Positions 25,420 through 32,837 of a stretch of DNA of 51,990 bases are shown here, piece after piece. The stretch is from an uncultured Desulfovibrio sp. (GTDB taxonomy: Bacteria > Desulfobacterota > Desulfovibrionia > Desulfovibrionales > Desulfovibrionaceae). Position 1 is the stretch's first letter. Each line of letters begins with the position of its first letter. The notes under the pieces are model-generated. The model worked only from the letters and a program-made list of their open reading frames with translations. It was not told the origin of the DNA and searched no databases. Where the stretch lies: contig CAKTDV010000020.1 of NCBI GenBank assembly GCA_934546745.1, positions 1 through 51,990 of the forward strand, given 5' to 3'. The translations under genes and the position numbers were made by a program.

Positions 25420-25803
25420 ATGCGAGAGGATATTTCTGCCGAAGGAGCCCCGGTCGCTGTGGGCAACTATTCCCAAGCTGTCAAGGTGGATAACATGCTG
25501 TACCTGTCCGGCCAGATCTGCCTGAACGCCGCCACAGGCCAGTTCGAACGCGACAGCGTGGCGAGCCAGACTCACCGCATTATGGAGAACCTTAAGGCTA
25601 TCGTGGAAGCAGCCGGTGCTACCATGGATGATGTGGTTCGTTGCCGGGCCTTTCTGTCCGACATGAAACACTTCCCCGAGTTCGACAGCGTCTACGGTCA
25701 GTATTTCACCGCGCCTTATCCTGCCCGTATGACCGTGGCCTGTGCGGGCATCTATGACAATCTTGATGTCGAGATGGATATGATAGTCCGGCTTCCTGCC
25801 TAA
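25420..25803 (+). CDS. ridA: RidA family enamine/imine deaminase
   Basis: A 127-residue RidA (YjgF/UK114) protein. It opens with a short strand then GNYSQAVKVDNMLYLSGQI, the family signature. The catalytic Arg is in YPARMTVA, and a Glu in the final strand (DVEMDMI) fits the canonical site. RidA hydrolyses reactive enamines and imines such as 2-aminoacrylate to ketones plus ammonia. Placed directly after an amine-oxidase-like flavoenzyme, it could process that enzyme's imine product; this is inference. The ATG follows TAGAGGAGCGCAATC. A 201-nt gap with the post-stop hairpin separates it from the flavoprotein gene. Confidence 0.93.
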   Translation: MREDISAEGAPVAVGNYSQAVKVDNMLYLSGQICLNAATGQFERDSVASQTHRIMENLKAIVEAAGATMDDVVRCRAFLSDMKHFPEFDSVYGQYFTAPYPARMTVACAGIYDNLDVEMDMIVRLPA

Positions 25804-25896
25804 GCAGATCAACACAAATCCCCTCGTCAGGCAGCCTGCGCAGACCATGCCTGCGCAGGCTGCCTTGTCTTATGAAGAGGATAGAAGGAGAAAACG

Positions 25897-27219
25897 ATGT
25901 CGCAGACCGTTTCAAGCCGTCAGGATTCTGTTTCATATAAAGAAGCGCCCCTATGCGCCCTGCACAAGAAAGTCATCGCCGGAGGTATGCTCGGTCAGTT
26001 CAGCGACGGTTACATCCTAGGTTCCATCGGCATTTCCATGAGTCTGGCGACTGCGGCCCTTGGTTTGGATGCCTGGTGGCTCGGCCTTATAGGAGCTGCG
26101 TCTCTGGCTGGCCTGATGGTAGGGAGCTTTTTCACCGGACCCCTAGCAGACAGGATCGGTCGCAAGTTGATCTTCTGTAGCACGATGGTCATTTTCACAG
26201 TGGCTTCCATCATGCAATTTTTTGTGGAGAGCGCCGCGCAGCTCTTTGCCCTGCGTCTCATCTTGGGGCTGGCTCTAGGGGCTGACTACGCTGTCGGTCT
26301 GACCATCGTTTCCGAATGGAGTCCCGCGCGCCTGCGCCCCCGGGTACTAAGCACCCTGATGATCATGTGGGTCTCCGGCTATGTATCGGCCTACATTGCT
26401 GGCTATTTCCTGCAATTCGTCGGTGATGATTCTTGGCGCTGGATCCTGCTTTCGTGTGCAGTGCCCTCGGCCTTCGCCATGTATGTGCGCATTGGCACCC
26501 CCGAATCTCCCGGCTGGCTCATCAGCAAGGGGCTGGCTGGCAAGGCCGAGGAGCTGGTTCACAAGTTTATCGGCAAGCGGTACTGCCTGCCCGAAGGCAT
26601 CTGCGCCGCTCCGCCCAAGGCCTCTTGGAGTATGCTGTTCAGCCCACAGTGGAAGAATAACAGTATCGTCGGCGGCACGTTTTTTGCTTGCCAAGTCATC
26701 CCCTATTTCTCCCTCAGCATCTTCTTGCCCCAGATTTTCAAGCAGCTCGGCATGGAAAACCCCTATGCGTCGGGCATTGTCTTCAATCTTTTCCTCTTTA
26801 TGGGCGTATTGCTGGGAACTTGGCTCATCGACAGGATCTCGCGCAGAAGATTCCTGATTGGCAGCTTCTATATCTGTGCCGCCGCATTGGGCCTGCTCAC
26901 TGTGTACTCCGAATCCACACTCTTCTCCTTGGTATGTATCTCTGTCTTCAGTTTCACCATATCGGCGGCATCTGTGCTGGAGTTCGCCTATCCGCCGGAG
27001 CTGTTCAGCGCCGAACTGCGCGCCTCTGGTGTGGGCTTCTGCGTGGCCTGCAGCCGTGTGGGCGGCGCTGGGGCTACCTTCCTGCTGCCCATCGTGATGG
27101 AATGGCTGGGGCACTCCGCAGCGCTGGCCGGATGTGTGGTAGCCCTTCTGGTCGGCGGCTACGTTTGCCAGAAGATGGCTCCAGAGACCCAGCCTGAAAG
27201 GACGCACGCCAGAGGCTGA
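25897..27219 (+). CDS. MFS transporter, metabolite:H+ symporter type
   Basis: A 440-residue major facilitator with 12 predicted hydrophobic segments. The loop 2-3 signature is GPLADRIGRK, and the corresponding second-half loop is WLIDRISRRRF. The sequence SEWSPARLRPR after helix 4 and PPELFSAELRASGVG near helix 10 resemble aromatic-acid/sugar-type symporters. These import organic acids with protons. The start follows AGAAGGAGAAAACG. The position after the FAD oxidase and RidA suggests it imports the module's substrate, perhaps an aromatic or amino-acid-like amine. The exact substrate cannot be read from sequence. Confidence 0.88.
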   Translation: MSQTVSSRQDSVSYKEAPLCALHKKVIAGGMLGQFSDGYILGSIGISMSLATAALGLDAWWLGLIGAASLAGLMVGSFFTGPLADRIGRKLIFCSTMVIFTVASIMQFFVESAAQLFALRLILGLALGADYAVGLTIVSEWSPARLRPRVLSTLMIMWVSGYVSAYIAGYFLQFVGDDSWRWILLSCAVPSAFAMYVRIGTPESPGWLISKGLAGKAEELVHKFIGKRYCLPEGICAAPPKASWSMLFSPQWKNNSIVGGTFFACQVIPYFSLSIFLPQIFKQLGMENPYASGIVFNLFLFMGVLLGTWLIDRISRRRFLIGSFYICAAALGLLTVYSESTLFSLVCISVFSFTISAASVLEFAYPPELFSAELRASGVGFCVACSRVGGAGATFLLPIVMEWLGHSAALAGCVVALLVGGYVCQKMAPETQPERTHARG

Positions 27220-27266
27220 TGAGATGGCCTGTCCCAGGAGGGCCCAGTGCCTGATTGACCCAGAGA

Positions 27267-27333
27267 GGCGGGCGACCGTACTCGGCAGGAGGACGCGCAG
27301 CGCGTCCCTGTGAGCGTACAGGCAGCCCGCCTT
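27267..27333 (+). other. Long GC hairpin between transporter and small membrane protein genes
   Basis: Outer arms GGCGGGC and GCCCGCC enclose an inner palindrome GACGCG-CA-GCGCGTC-like stem. It lies 50-120 bases before the next start codon. It may reduce read-through or protect the upstream mRNA. Confidence 0.4.
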
Positions 27334-27391
27334 TGAAATGGCAGCCTTTCAAAAAGAAAAAAGGATCCGTTCCAAGAAACAGGAGGAAATT

Positions 27392-27607
27392 ATGCAATCC
27401 CTGTATGTTGCCCTCTTTTTTTTCGTTGCGTTGTGGGGGGGCTTCTTCAAATTTTTGTCGCTGTACGCGAGGCGGATGGGGGCCTGCTCGGGATGGGCCG
27501 GAAGATTTTTTTTGACGACACTGGGATCTCTGCTCGTAGTAGTGGCCGTCTTTCTTCTGGCAGAGCTGCTGCCTCGCCTCTATGGTGGGATCATGAACCT
27601 GTTTTAA
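27392..27607 (+). CDS. Small two-helix membrane protein
   Basis: A 71-residue protein with two transmembrane stretches: residues 3-20 (YVALFFFVALWGGFFKFL) and about 40-60 (TTLGSLLVVVAVFLLAELL). A short basic cytoplasmic-looking loop (YARRMG) joins them. It has a perfect AGGAGG six bases before ATG and ends the module just before a strong terminator, so it is very likely translated. I recognise no family. Such small proteins beside transporters often modulate the carrier, which is only a suggestion here. Confidence 0.75.
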   Translation: MQSLYVALFFFVALWGGFFKFLSLYARRMGACSGWAGRFFLTTLGSLLVVVAVFLLAELLPRLYGGIMNLF

Positions 27608-27610
27608 AAT

Positions 27611-27657
27611 GAAGGGAGGCCGGCGATCTCTGTCGGCCTCCCTTCGACTTCTTTTTT
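27611..27657 (+). terminator. Intrinsic terminator between converging operon and IclR gene
   Basis: A 12-bp stem, GAAGGGAGGCCG with CGGCCTCCCTTC, is followed by CTTCTTTTTT. On the minus strand the stem is followed by ATTTTAAAAC, so it may work both ways for the convergent iclR-type gene. Confidence 0.85.
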
Positions 27658-27671
27658 GGGGGGATTAGCAG

Positions 27672-28460
27672 TTAGCCGGCATACAGGGGATGGGTGCTCC
27701 CCATCTTCAGGGATATTTCCCTGCCCGCGCTGAAGAGCGCCTGCTCGATATGTTCCTGGGCCTTTTTGTACAAGCGGATCGTCGGCACGGACACGCTCAG
27801 CGCTCCCACAGCAGTGTTGCTGAAATCTAGCAGGGGTACGGCGATGCAGCGGACACCTGGGAAAATCTCCTCATTGTCATAGGCAAAGCCACTGTTGCGG
27901 GCGTCCTCTACTTCCTGAAGGAAGACACGAAGCGCTTTGTCCGTAATGGCGGGGAGGGTCTCCTCCCGTATCTTCTGCAGCAGGGAATCGTAGCGTTCGG
28001 GGGAGATAAAGGCGAAGCAGGCTTTGCCGGAGGCCGAATAGAAGATAGGGAAAGACGTCCCAACGAGGTTATCCGTCCGCAAGGCATGGGAACTAGCCCG
28101 CTTGTCGAGGATGATCATGTCGATGGCGGACAGGACGCAGATATTCACAGTCTCGTCGATCTCTTCGTGGAGCTTGTTAGCGACCTGTTTGCAGATGTCT
28201 ACGATATTGGAGAAATCAATGACCTTTCTGCCAAGATGGAAGAGCTTGTATGACAAAGAGTATTTTCCCCCCTTGGTTTCCTGCAATACGAACCCTTCGT
28301 CCTCAAGTGTCAGGAGCATCCGGTGGATGGTTGTCTTCGGCATGTCAAGCGTACGGCAAAGTTCGGAAAGTTCCCACTCTTTTTTTTCAGCAAGAATATT
28401 CAAAAGAGCGCAAACTTTTGTAATTGAGCCGATGGTATAATATTTTTTATTGCTTTTCAT
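27672..28460 (-). CDS. IclR family transcriptional regulator
   Basis: A 262-residue regulator with an N-terminal winged helix-turn-helix (about 8-65, including LSELCRTLDMPKTTIHRML). A C-terminal IclR effector-binding domain spans about 80-255 (GTSFPIFYSASGKACFA, and GVRCIAVPLLD). IclR proteins respond to aromatic and organic acids and usually control nearby catabolic or uptake genes. It is convergent with the FAD-RidA-MFS module and is its natural regulator by position. ATG 28460 is preferred because GGTGAT lies eight bases upstream; an ATG five codons earlier lacks a site. A TTTATC-6-GATAAA inverted repeat at 28481-28498 lies just upstream and may be an autoregulatory operator. Confidence 0.92.
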   Translation of the reverse strand: MKSNKKYYTIGSITKVCALLNILAEKKEWELSELCRTLDMPKTTIHRMLLTLEDEGFVLQETKGGKYSLSYKLFHLGRKVIDFSNIVDICKQVANKLHEEIDETVNICVLSAIDMIILDKRASSHALRTDNLVGTSFPIFYSASGKACFAFISPERYDSLLQKIREETLPAITDKALRVFLQEVEDARNSGFAYDNEEIFPGVRCIAVPLLDFSNTAVGALSVSVPTIRLYKKAQEHIEQALFSAGREISLKMGSTHPLYAG

Positions 28461-28480
28461 GCCGGAATCACCCATTGCTA

Positions 28481-28498
28481 TTTATCAAAGATGATAAA
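28481..28498. promoter_or_regulatory. Inverted repeat upstream of the IclR gene
   Basis: TTTATC and GATAAA flank six bases, about 20 bases upstream of the start on the minus strand. It is a plausible autoregulatory operator and is untested. Confidence 0.35.
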
Positions 28499-28533
28499 CA
28501 CATGCCTCACCCCTTCCTCTTTTCAGCGGCATG

Positions 28534-28565
28534 AAAAAGGGGCAGGTCCTGAACAGGCCCACCCC
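28534..28565 (-). terminator. Terminator after rpsI
   Basis: GGGG/CCCC arms with an inner CCTG-TT-CAGG stem are followed on the minus strand by five Ts, right after the ribosomal protein operon. Confidence 0.7.
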
Positions 28566-28587
28566 TGAAATGGTAAGAGAAAAGGTA

Positions 28588-28980
28588 TTAACGCTTCGAG
28601 TACTGGTAACGGGCACGCGCCGCGCGCAGACCGTACTTCTTACGTTCCTTCTTGCGCGCATCGCGCGTGAGGAAACCGGCTTTTTTCAGAAGCGGACGCA
28701 GCGAAGGGTCCACGAGCAGCAGCGCGCGGGAAATGCCGTGGCGCACAGCTTCGGCCTGACCGGCCACGCCGCCGCCCGCCACGTTGACGCGCACATCCAG
28801 CTTTTCGGCCATCTTCGTCAGCACCAGGGGCTGACGCACAACCATCTGAAGGGTCTTGCGGGGGAAATATTCCTCATAGGAGCGGCCGTTCACCGTAATA
28901 TTCCCCGCGCCGGCATAGATGCGGGTGCGGGCTGTAGCGGTCTTGCGGCGGCCGGTGCCGTATTCAAACTTGTCGCTCAT
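28588..28980 (-). CDS. rpsI: 30S ribosomal protein S9
   Basis: A complete S9 of 130 residues. It opens SDKFEYGTGRRKTATARTRI, and the basic C-terminus ends YQYSKR, whose last residues contact P-site tRNA. The family pattern GAGNITVNGR and YFPRKTLQM is present. Start ATG follows AAGGAGTGAGAACGCC. It is the second gene of rplM-rpsI, the universally conserved pair, with a 14-base gap. It is followed by a terminator. Confidence 0.98.
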   Translation of the reverse strand: MSDKFEYGTGRRKTATARTRIYAGAGNITVNGRSYEEYFPRKTLQMVVRQPLVLTKMAEKLDVRVNVAGGGVAGQAEAVRHGISRALLLVDPSLRPLLKKAGFLTRDARKKERKKYGLRAARARYQYSKR

Positions 28981-28994
28981 GGCGTTCTCACTCC

Positions 28995-29429
28995 TTAATA
29001 GGGCAGGGTCAGGGGCTGCGGATTCTGGGCGGCATGCGGATGTTCCGCGCCGGCGTAAATCTTCAGCTTCTTCAGCATGGCGCGGCCCAGACGGTTCTTG
29101 GGCAACATGCCACGCACGGCGGCCATCAGGACGCGTTCGGGCTTTTCGGCCAGCATATCGCCGAGAGCGGTCGCCTTCAGACCGCCCACCCAGCCGGAGT
29201 GGCGATAATAGTTCTTCTGGGCCATCTTGGCGCCAGTGACCTTGATTTTTTCACAGTTCACCACAACGATAACGTCGCCGTTATCCATGTGGGGAGCAAA
29301 TTCGGGTTTGTGCTTGCCGCGCAGGCGATGGGCGATCTGGCTGGCCAGGCGGCCCAGCACCTGATCCTGAGCGTCAACCACAAACCAGTCGTGGCTGATG
29401 TCTTTCGGGGTAGGGCTGAACGTCTTCAT
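28995..29429 (-). CDS. rplM: 50S ribosomal protein L13
   Basis: L13 of 144 residues, the standard length. It starts MKTFSPTPKDISHDWFVVDA at ATG 29429, which follows GAGGAGTTTCAGTTC; an upstream in-frame ATG is less likely. The segments LGRLASQIAHRLRGKHKP and AVRGMLPKNRLGR are conserved. L13 is an early assembly protein of the large subunit. It heads the rplM-rpsI operon; promoter not resolved in the 190-nt upstream region. Confidence 0.98.
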   Translation of the reverse strand: MKTFSPTPKDISHDWFVVDAQDQVLGRLASQIAHRLRGKHKPEFAPHMDNGDVIVVVNCEKIKVTGAKMAQKNYYRHSGWVGGLKATALGDMLAEKPERVLMAAVRGMLPKNRLGRAMLKKLKIYAGAEHPHAAQNPQPLTLPY

Positions 29430-29621
29430 GAACTGAAACTCCTCGTGCATATACGGTAGCCATCTGCGGCGGAAAATCCGTCATGCGACGTGCCGCCTAA
29501 CGGGGGTGACGACAATATCGCTCGCGGCATTGCCGGACGGGTGGGCCAGTCCGTAAGGCCGCTAGGCCGTGGCGAAAAAATTTTCGGAAGCGGGATCGCT
29601 CCAAAGAAGCTGTTCTCTACA

Positions 29622-30281
29622 TCACGGATCGGAAAGTGTCAATCCCTCCGGCGCGACGCGGCCCATTCGTCCAGCGGCGGCAGCGTCTTCCGGCGTATTC
29701 ACATTAAAGAAAAAGACGGCTTCCTCCTCTCCGTACTCCACCAGACAACGCCGCTCCGGCGGCGTCGCCGCGTACAGGCCAAGACGTCCCGCCCGCAGGC
29801 AGTCGCGCAGCAGCGGCAAGGCGGCCACGTCGTACACGGCGCTCAGGCTCTGAAAATAGCGGCTGCCCCGCTGGGTAAAGGCCGTCATCAGCGGCGCGCC
29901 GCCGTGGCGGGCCGTCCAGGCCTCCCGCGCCGCCGTCAGGCGCCTCAGCAGGGGCGCCGTCATGAAGGGCATGTCACAGGCCAGCACAAGCAGGGCCGTG
30001 CGTCCTTTTGCGGCGGCCGCCGCAAGGCCGGCCTCAATGCCGCCCATGGGGCCGCAGTCCGGGAACGCGTCTGTCACGCAGGCATATTCCGCGTACGAAC
30101 GCCCCGCCCGGCAGGCCACCCATACCGGCGACGCCAGACGGGCAAGCTCGCCGTGCGCCCGCTCCAGCAGCGACGGCCCAGCCGCTCCCCACGGACGCAG
30201 CAGCGCCTTGTCCACCGTCAGCGGTTCTCCGCCCATGCGCGTGGCCAGCCCACCGGCCGTCACCAGTCCCGCCAATGTCAT
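29622..30281 (-). CDS. mobA: Molybdenum cofactor guanylyltransferase
   Basis: A 219-residue nucleotidyltransferase of the MobA type that joins GMP to molybdopterin to form the bis-MGD cofactor. The GTP-binding start is VTAGGLATRMGG with the GGxxxRMG motif, and the Mg-binding LVLACDMPFM appears mid-protein. Formate dehydrogenases and other Mo/W enzymes of sulfate reducers need this cofactor. ATG 30281 follows CAGGGAGCCGCG and gives the normal family opening MTLAGL; the longer frame upstream is not coding-like. The first glycine of the usual LAGG motif is kept but Ala/Thr replace neighbouring residues. It lies downstream of an NlpC/P60 gene with which it may be cotranscribed. Confidence 0.85.
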   Translation of the reverse strand: MTLAGLVTAGGLATRMGGEPLTVDKALLRPWGAAGPSLLERAHGELARLASPVWVACRAGRSYAEYACVTDAFPDCGPMGGIEAGLAAAAAKGRTALLVLACDMPFMTAPLLRRLTAAREAWTARHGGAPLMTAFTQRGSRYFQSLSAVYDVAALPLLRDCLRAGRLGLYAATPPERRCLVEYGEEEAVFFFNVNTPEDAAAAGRMGRVAPEGLTLSDP

Positions 30282-30391
30282 CGCGGCTCCCTGAAACAGT
30301 TCGCGCCCTTCCCTGACGAACAAGGAGGAGGGCGCGTTTGCTATCGTCCTACCCGGCTTCCGCCCGGCCATGCGGGCTTGCGGACCGCGCA

Positions 30392-31360
30392 TCAGGAGGG
30401 ACGTTTTTTTGAGGTTTGCTTCTTTGCCTGCGTCTTCCGGGAAGTGGTTTTTTTGCTGGCCTTTGAGGCCGTCTCTTTCCGGGCTTTTTGCGTTCCCGTT
30501 TTTCCCCGGCTGACAGCCTGCCGCGACGCGCCCTGCCGTGACGCTGTCTTCCTGGCCTGGGAAGCGGCGGCCTTTTCCCGTTTGTTTCCGGCGGATCGGG
30601 CCTGCTCCTTCTTTGGCGCGCCGCTCCGCGCCGCGACGCGATCGGAGGTACTCTTCCGGCGGCTGTTGGAAGAAACGGCGCGTCCGTTTCTGTCGCGGCC
30701 TTTCCCCGCATTGATCTGGCGCGCGGATCGCTCACGGCGGCTTTTACGCAGGTCGCGCACGGCCTGCTCTTCGCGGTATTCCACCAGGCGTTCCGAGGGA
30801 GATTCCCCAAGCTGGCTTTCGGCCCGCGCAAGCGCCCCTTCCGCTCCGGCGTTGATACGTCGCGCGCCGAGAAAGGTCGTGCGAAAATAAGGATCATCCA
30901 GGGAGCTCATCTTCACCCGGTCTCTGCGGCGCGGGCTGTGGATAAACTTGCCGTCCCCCACGTAGATACCCGTATGATAGCCCCGCCGGGGGTGACGGAA
31001 GGCCACGATGTCCCCAGCCCGCATGGATTCCACGTCCATAATGCGCGTTCCCACCTGCGACTGCTCGCGCGCGGTGCGCGGTAGGGTGATGCCTTCGTGC
31101 CTGTAGGCCCACTGCACAAGGCCGGAACAGTCGAATCCGCCGGGATTGCGTCCGCCCATCACATAGGGCGTTCCCAGCATGGCACGCGCCCGCGAAATGA
31201 TACGATCGCCTTTTTCATTCTCTTCCGGCGCGGACAGCAGCTCCTCATAGGAGCTCCGTAACTGCGCCATGCTCATGGCGGTATCCTTTCTGGGTGCCAC
31301 ACAGCCGTGCAACAGCAGCAGGACCGCCATACACATGGCGGCAAGTCCATAGTTCTGCAT
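30392..31360 (-). CDS. NlpC/P60 family lipoprotein with basic C-terminal tail
   Basis: A 322-residue predicted lipoprotein; ATG 31360, lipobox LHGC with Cys20. An NlpC/P60 (C40) peptidase domain follows (about 50-165). The catalytic Cys is in FDCSG (Cys78), His in YHTGIY (His129) and the third polar residue is His141 in FIHS. Such enzymes cut D-Glu to diaminopimelate links in peptidoglycan stems. From about residue 215 the chain becomes a Lys/Arg/Ser/Ala-rich tail of roughly 100 residues with repeated KK, KA and SRK motifs, like a histone H1 tail. That is unusual for an envelope peptidase and could bind anionic cell-wall polymer or lipid. The ribosome site is AGGAAACGC. Confidence 0.88.
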   Translation of the reverse strand: MQNYGLAAMCMAVLLLLHGCVAPRKDTAMSMAQLRSSYEELLSAPEENEKGDRIISRARAMLGTPYVMGGRNPGGFDCSGLVQWAYRHEGITLPRTAREQSQVGTRIMDVESMRAGDIVAFRHPRRGYHTGIYVGDGKFIHSPRRRDRVKMSSLDDPYFRTTFLGARRINAGAEGALARAESQLGESPSERLVEYREEQAVRDLRKSRRERSARQINAGKGRDRNGRAVSSNSRRKSTSDRVAARSGAPKKEQARSAGNKREKAAASQARKTASRQGASRQAVSRGKTGTQKARKETASKASKKTTSRKTQAKKQTSKKRPS

Positions 31361-31420
31361 GCGTTTCCTGTCAGACCGCCCACGGCGGCCGCTGATCTGC
31401 AAAAAAACCGCGCCCGCGGC

Positions 31421-31783
31421 TCAGATCCTCATATCCAGCAGGGATCCCAGCATGTCGTCCGCCGTGCGCACGGCGGCGGCGTTGACCTCAAAAGCGCGTT
31501 GTGTCGCCATGACTCCGGGAATTTCCCGCGTCAATTCCGTGGCCGAAGGCGCGTCCACCGATGCGGCGCGCCGTTCAGCGGCGGTCTGGATGCGGCCCGG
31601 TTGTCCGCCTTCCTGAACGACGGATGCAAGACGGACGCCGCCGCCGCGCATTTCGCCATAAACGGCGCGTTGCGGCAGAAAACCATCCGTATTCACATTG
31701 GCGATGGCGTTGGCCGCCACCGCCGTTCCCAGTCCGAACGCACGCAGCGCCGACGAGGAAATATCCAGACTCAGACCACTCAT
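31421..31783 (-). CDS. Short flagellar rod/hook-like protein (orphan)
   Basis: A 120-residue protein whose two ends match flagellar rod/hook proteins. The N-terminus ALRAFGLGTAVAANAIANVNTDGF corresponds to the conserved Asn-rich motif of FlgB/C/E/F/G, quoted here in part. The C-terminus is ELTREIPGVMATQRAFE then VRTADDMLGSLL, the paired coiled-coil segment. The large central domain of FlgE or FlgG is missing, so it is nearest in size to FlgB/FlgC. No flagellar operon surrounds it. ATG 31783 follows AGGAGTGTGCT. It could be an accessory rod component or a diverged orphan. Confidence 0.75.
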   Translation of the reverse strand: MSGLSLDISSSALRAFGLGTAVAANAIANVNTDGFLPQRAVYGEMRGGGVRLASVVQEGGQPGRIQTAAERRAASVDAPSATELTREIPGVMATQRAFEVNAAAVRTADDMLGSLLDMRI

Positions 31784-31874
31784 AGCACACTCCTTTCGCC
31801 TCATAACACGCTGGCATGGAGCTGGGAAGCCTTTTCTTTCGTAAAAACGGTAAAAAATTCTGAACGGAAAACCG

Positions 31875-32645
31875 TTACAGAGAACGCTCAATACGGGCAA
31901 AGGCGTTATGGCTGTGGATGGATTCCATGCTTTCCACCTCCACGCGGTACCAGCTGATATGGCCGTGCCGCTCCAGCCGCTGCGCCACGTTGCGCACAAC
32001 GTCCTCCACAAAACAGGGTTGCGCGAAGGCGTGTTCCGTCACGAATTTCTCATCTTCCCGTTTCAGCAGGGTGTAGACGGCGGACGATCCGGAGTCCTCG
32101 GCCAGAGCGATGAAATCTTCCAGCCAGCTGAACGCCGTCATGCGCACCGCCAGCCGGATCAGGGTGCGCTGGCTGTGCGCGCCCTCGTCGCTGATGGCCT
32201 TGGAGCAGGGGCACACCGTCATCACCGGCACATCTACCTCCAGCAGAAATGTCTGCCCCGATGCGTCCAGTTCCCCTGTCAGGCGGCATTCATAGGAAAG
32301 CAGGCTCGGAATGCCCGACGACGGCGCGGCCTTGCGCAGGAAATACGGAAAACAGAAACGCGCATAGGCCCGTTCCGCCTTCAGCTTTTCCCGAACGTTG
32401 CCCAGCAGGCGCCTTACGGACTGGGCATCCAGGGCGTCGTCCCACGCTTCCAGCGCCTCCACAAAACGGCTCATGTGCGTCCCCTTGTAGGAGGATGGCA
32501 AATCCCCCCCAAGGTCCACGCGCGCCACCGTATCCTGATGGCCCCGCGCCCGATCCCGGACCCGCAACGGTACCGTAATGCCCCGCACGCCTACCCTGTC
32601 AATGCTCAACGCCACGTCGGGCGCATGACTTTGCACGTCTTCCAT
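31875..32645 (-). CDS. folE2: GTP cyclohydrolase FolE2 (type IB)
   Basis: FolE2 makes 7,8-dihydroneopterin triphosphate from GTP, the first step to folate and queuosine, and works with Mn when zinc is scarce. The protein is 256 residues, the usual size. The catalytic cysteine lies in VCPCSKAISD, a FolE2 hallmark distinct from FolE. Other conserved parts are VPLRVRDRARGHQDTVA and the final HSHNAFARIE. ATG 32645 has AAGGACACTTATT upstream; the long open frame beyond it is a non-coding shadow. Folate supply links it loosely to the THF-dependent glycine cleavage system, although it is far from those genes. Confidence 0.95.
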   Translation of the reverse strand: MEDVQSHAPDVALSIDRVGVRGITVPLRVRDRARGHQDTVARVDLGGDLPSSYKGTHMSRFVEALEAWDDALDAQSVRRLLGNVREKLKAERAYARFCFPYFLRKAAPSSGIPSLLSYECRLTGELDASGQTFLLEVDVPVMTVCPCSKAISDEGAHSQRTLIRLAVRMTAFSWLEDFIALAEDSGSSAVYTLLKREDEKFVTEHAFAQPCFVEDVVRNVAQRLERHGHISWYRVEVESMESIHSHNAFARIERSL

Positions 32646-32837
32646 AATAAGTGTCCTTTTATTCTCCCCTGAAAAGAGCCTATACCCCAGGAACACTGGA
32701 AAGGCAAAAGCGCCGCCGGAGCGGATCGGACGCGGCGTCCACATCAGCCTTTTTTGCTGGCAAACAACGCCGAAAGAGGCTATGTAAAGGGAAACCGGCC
32801 ATCCGGCATACCGCCACCCACACAGGAGGACATCATC

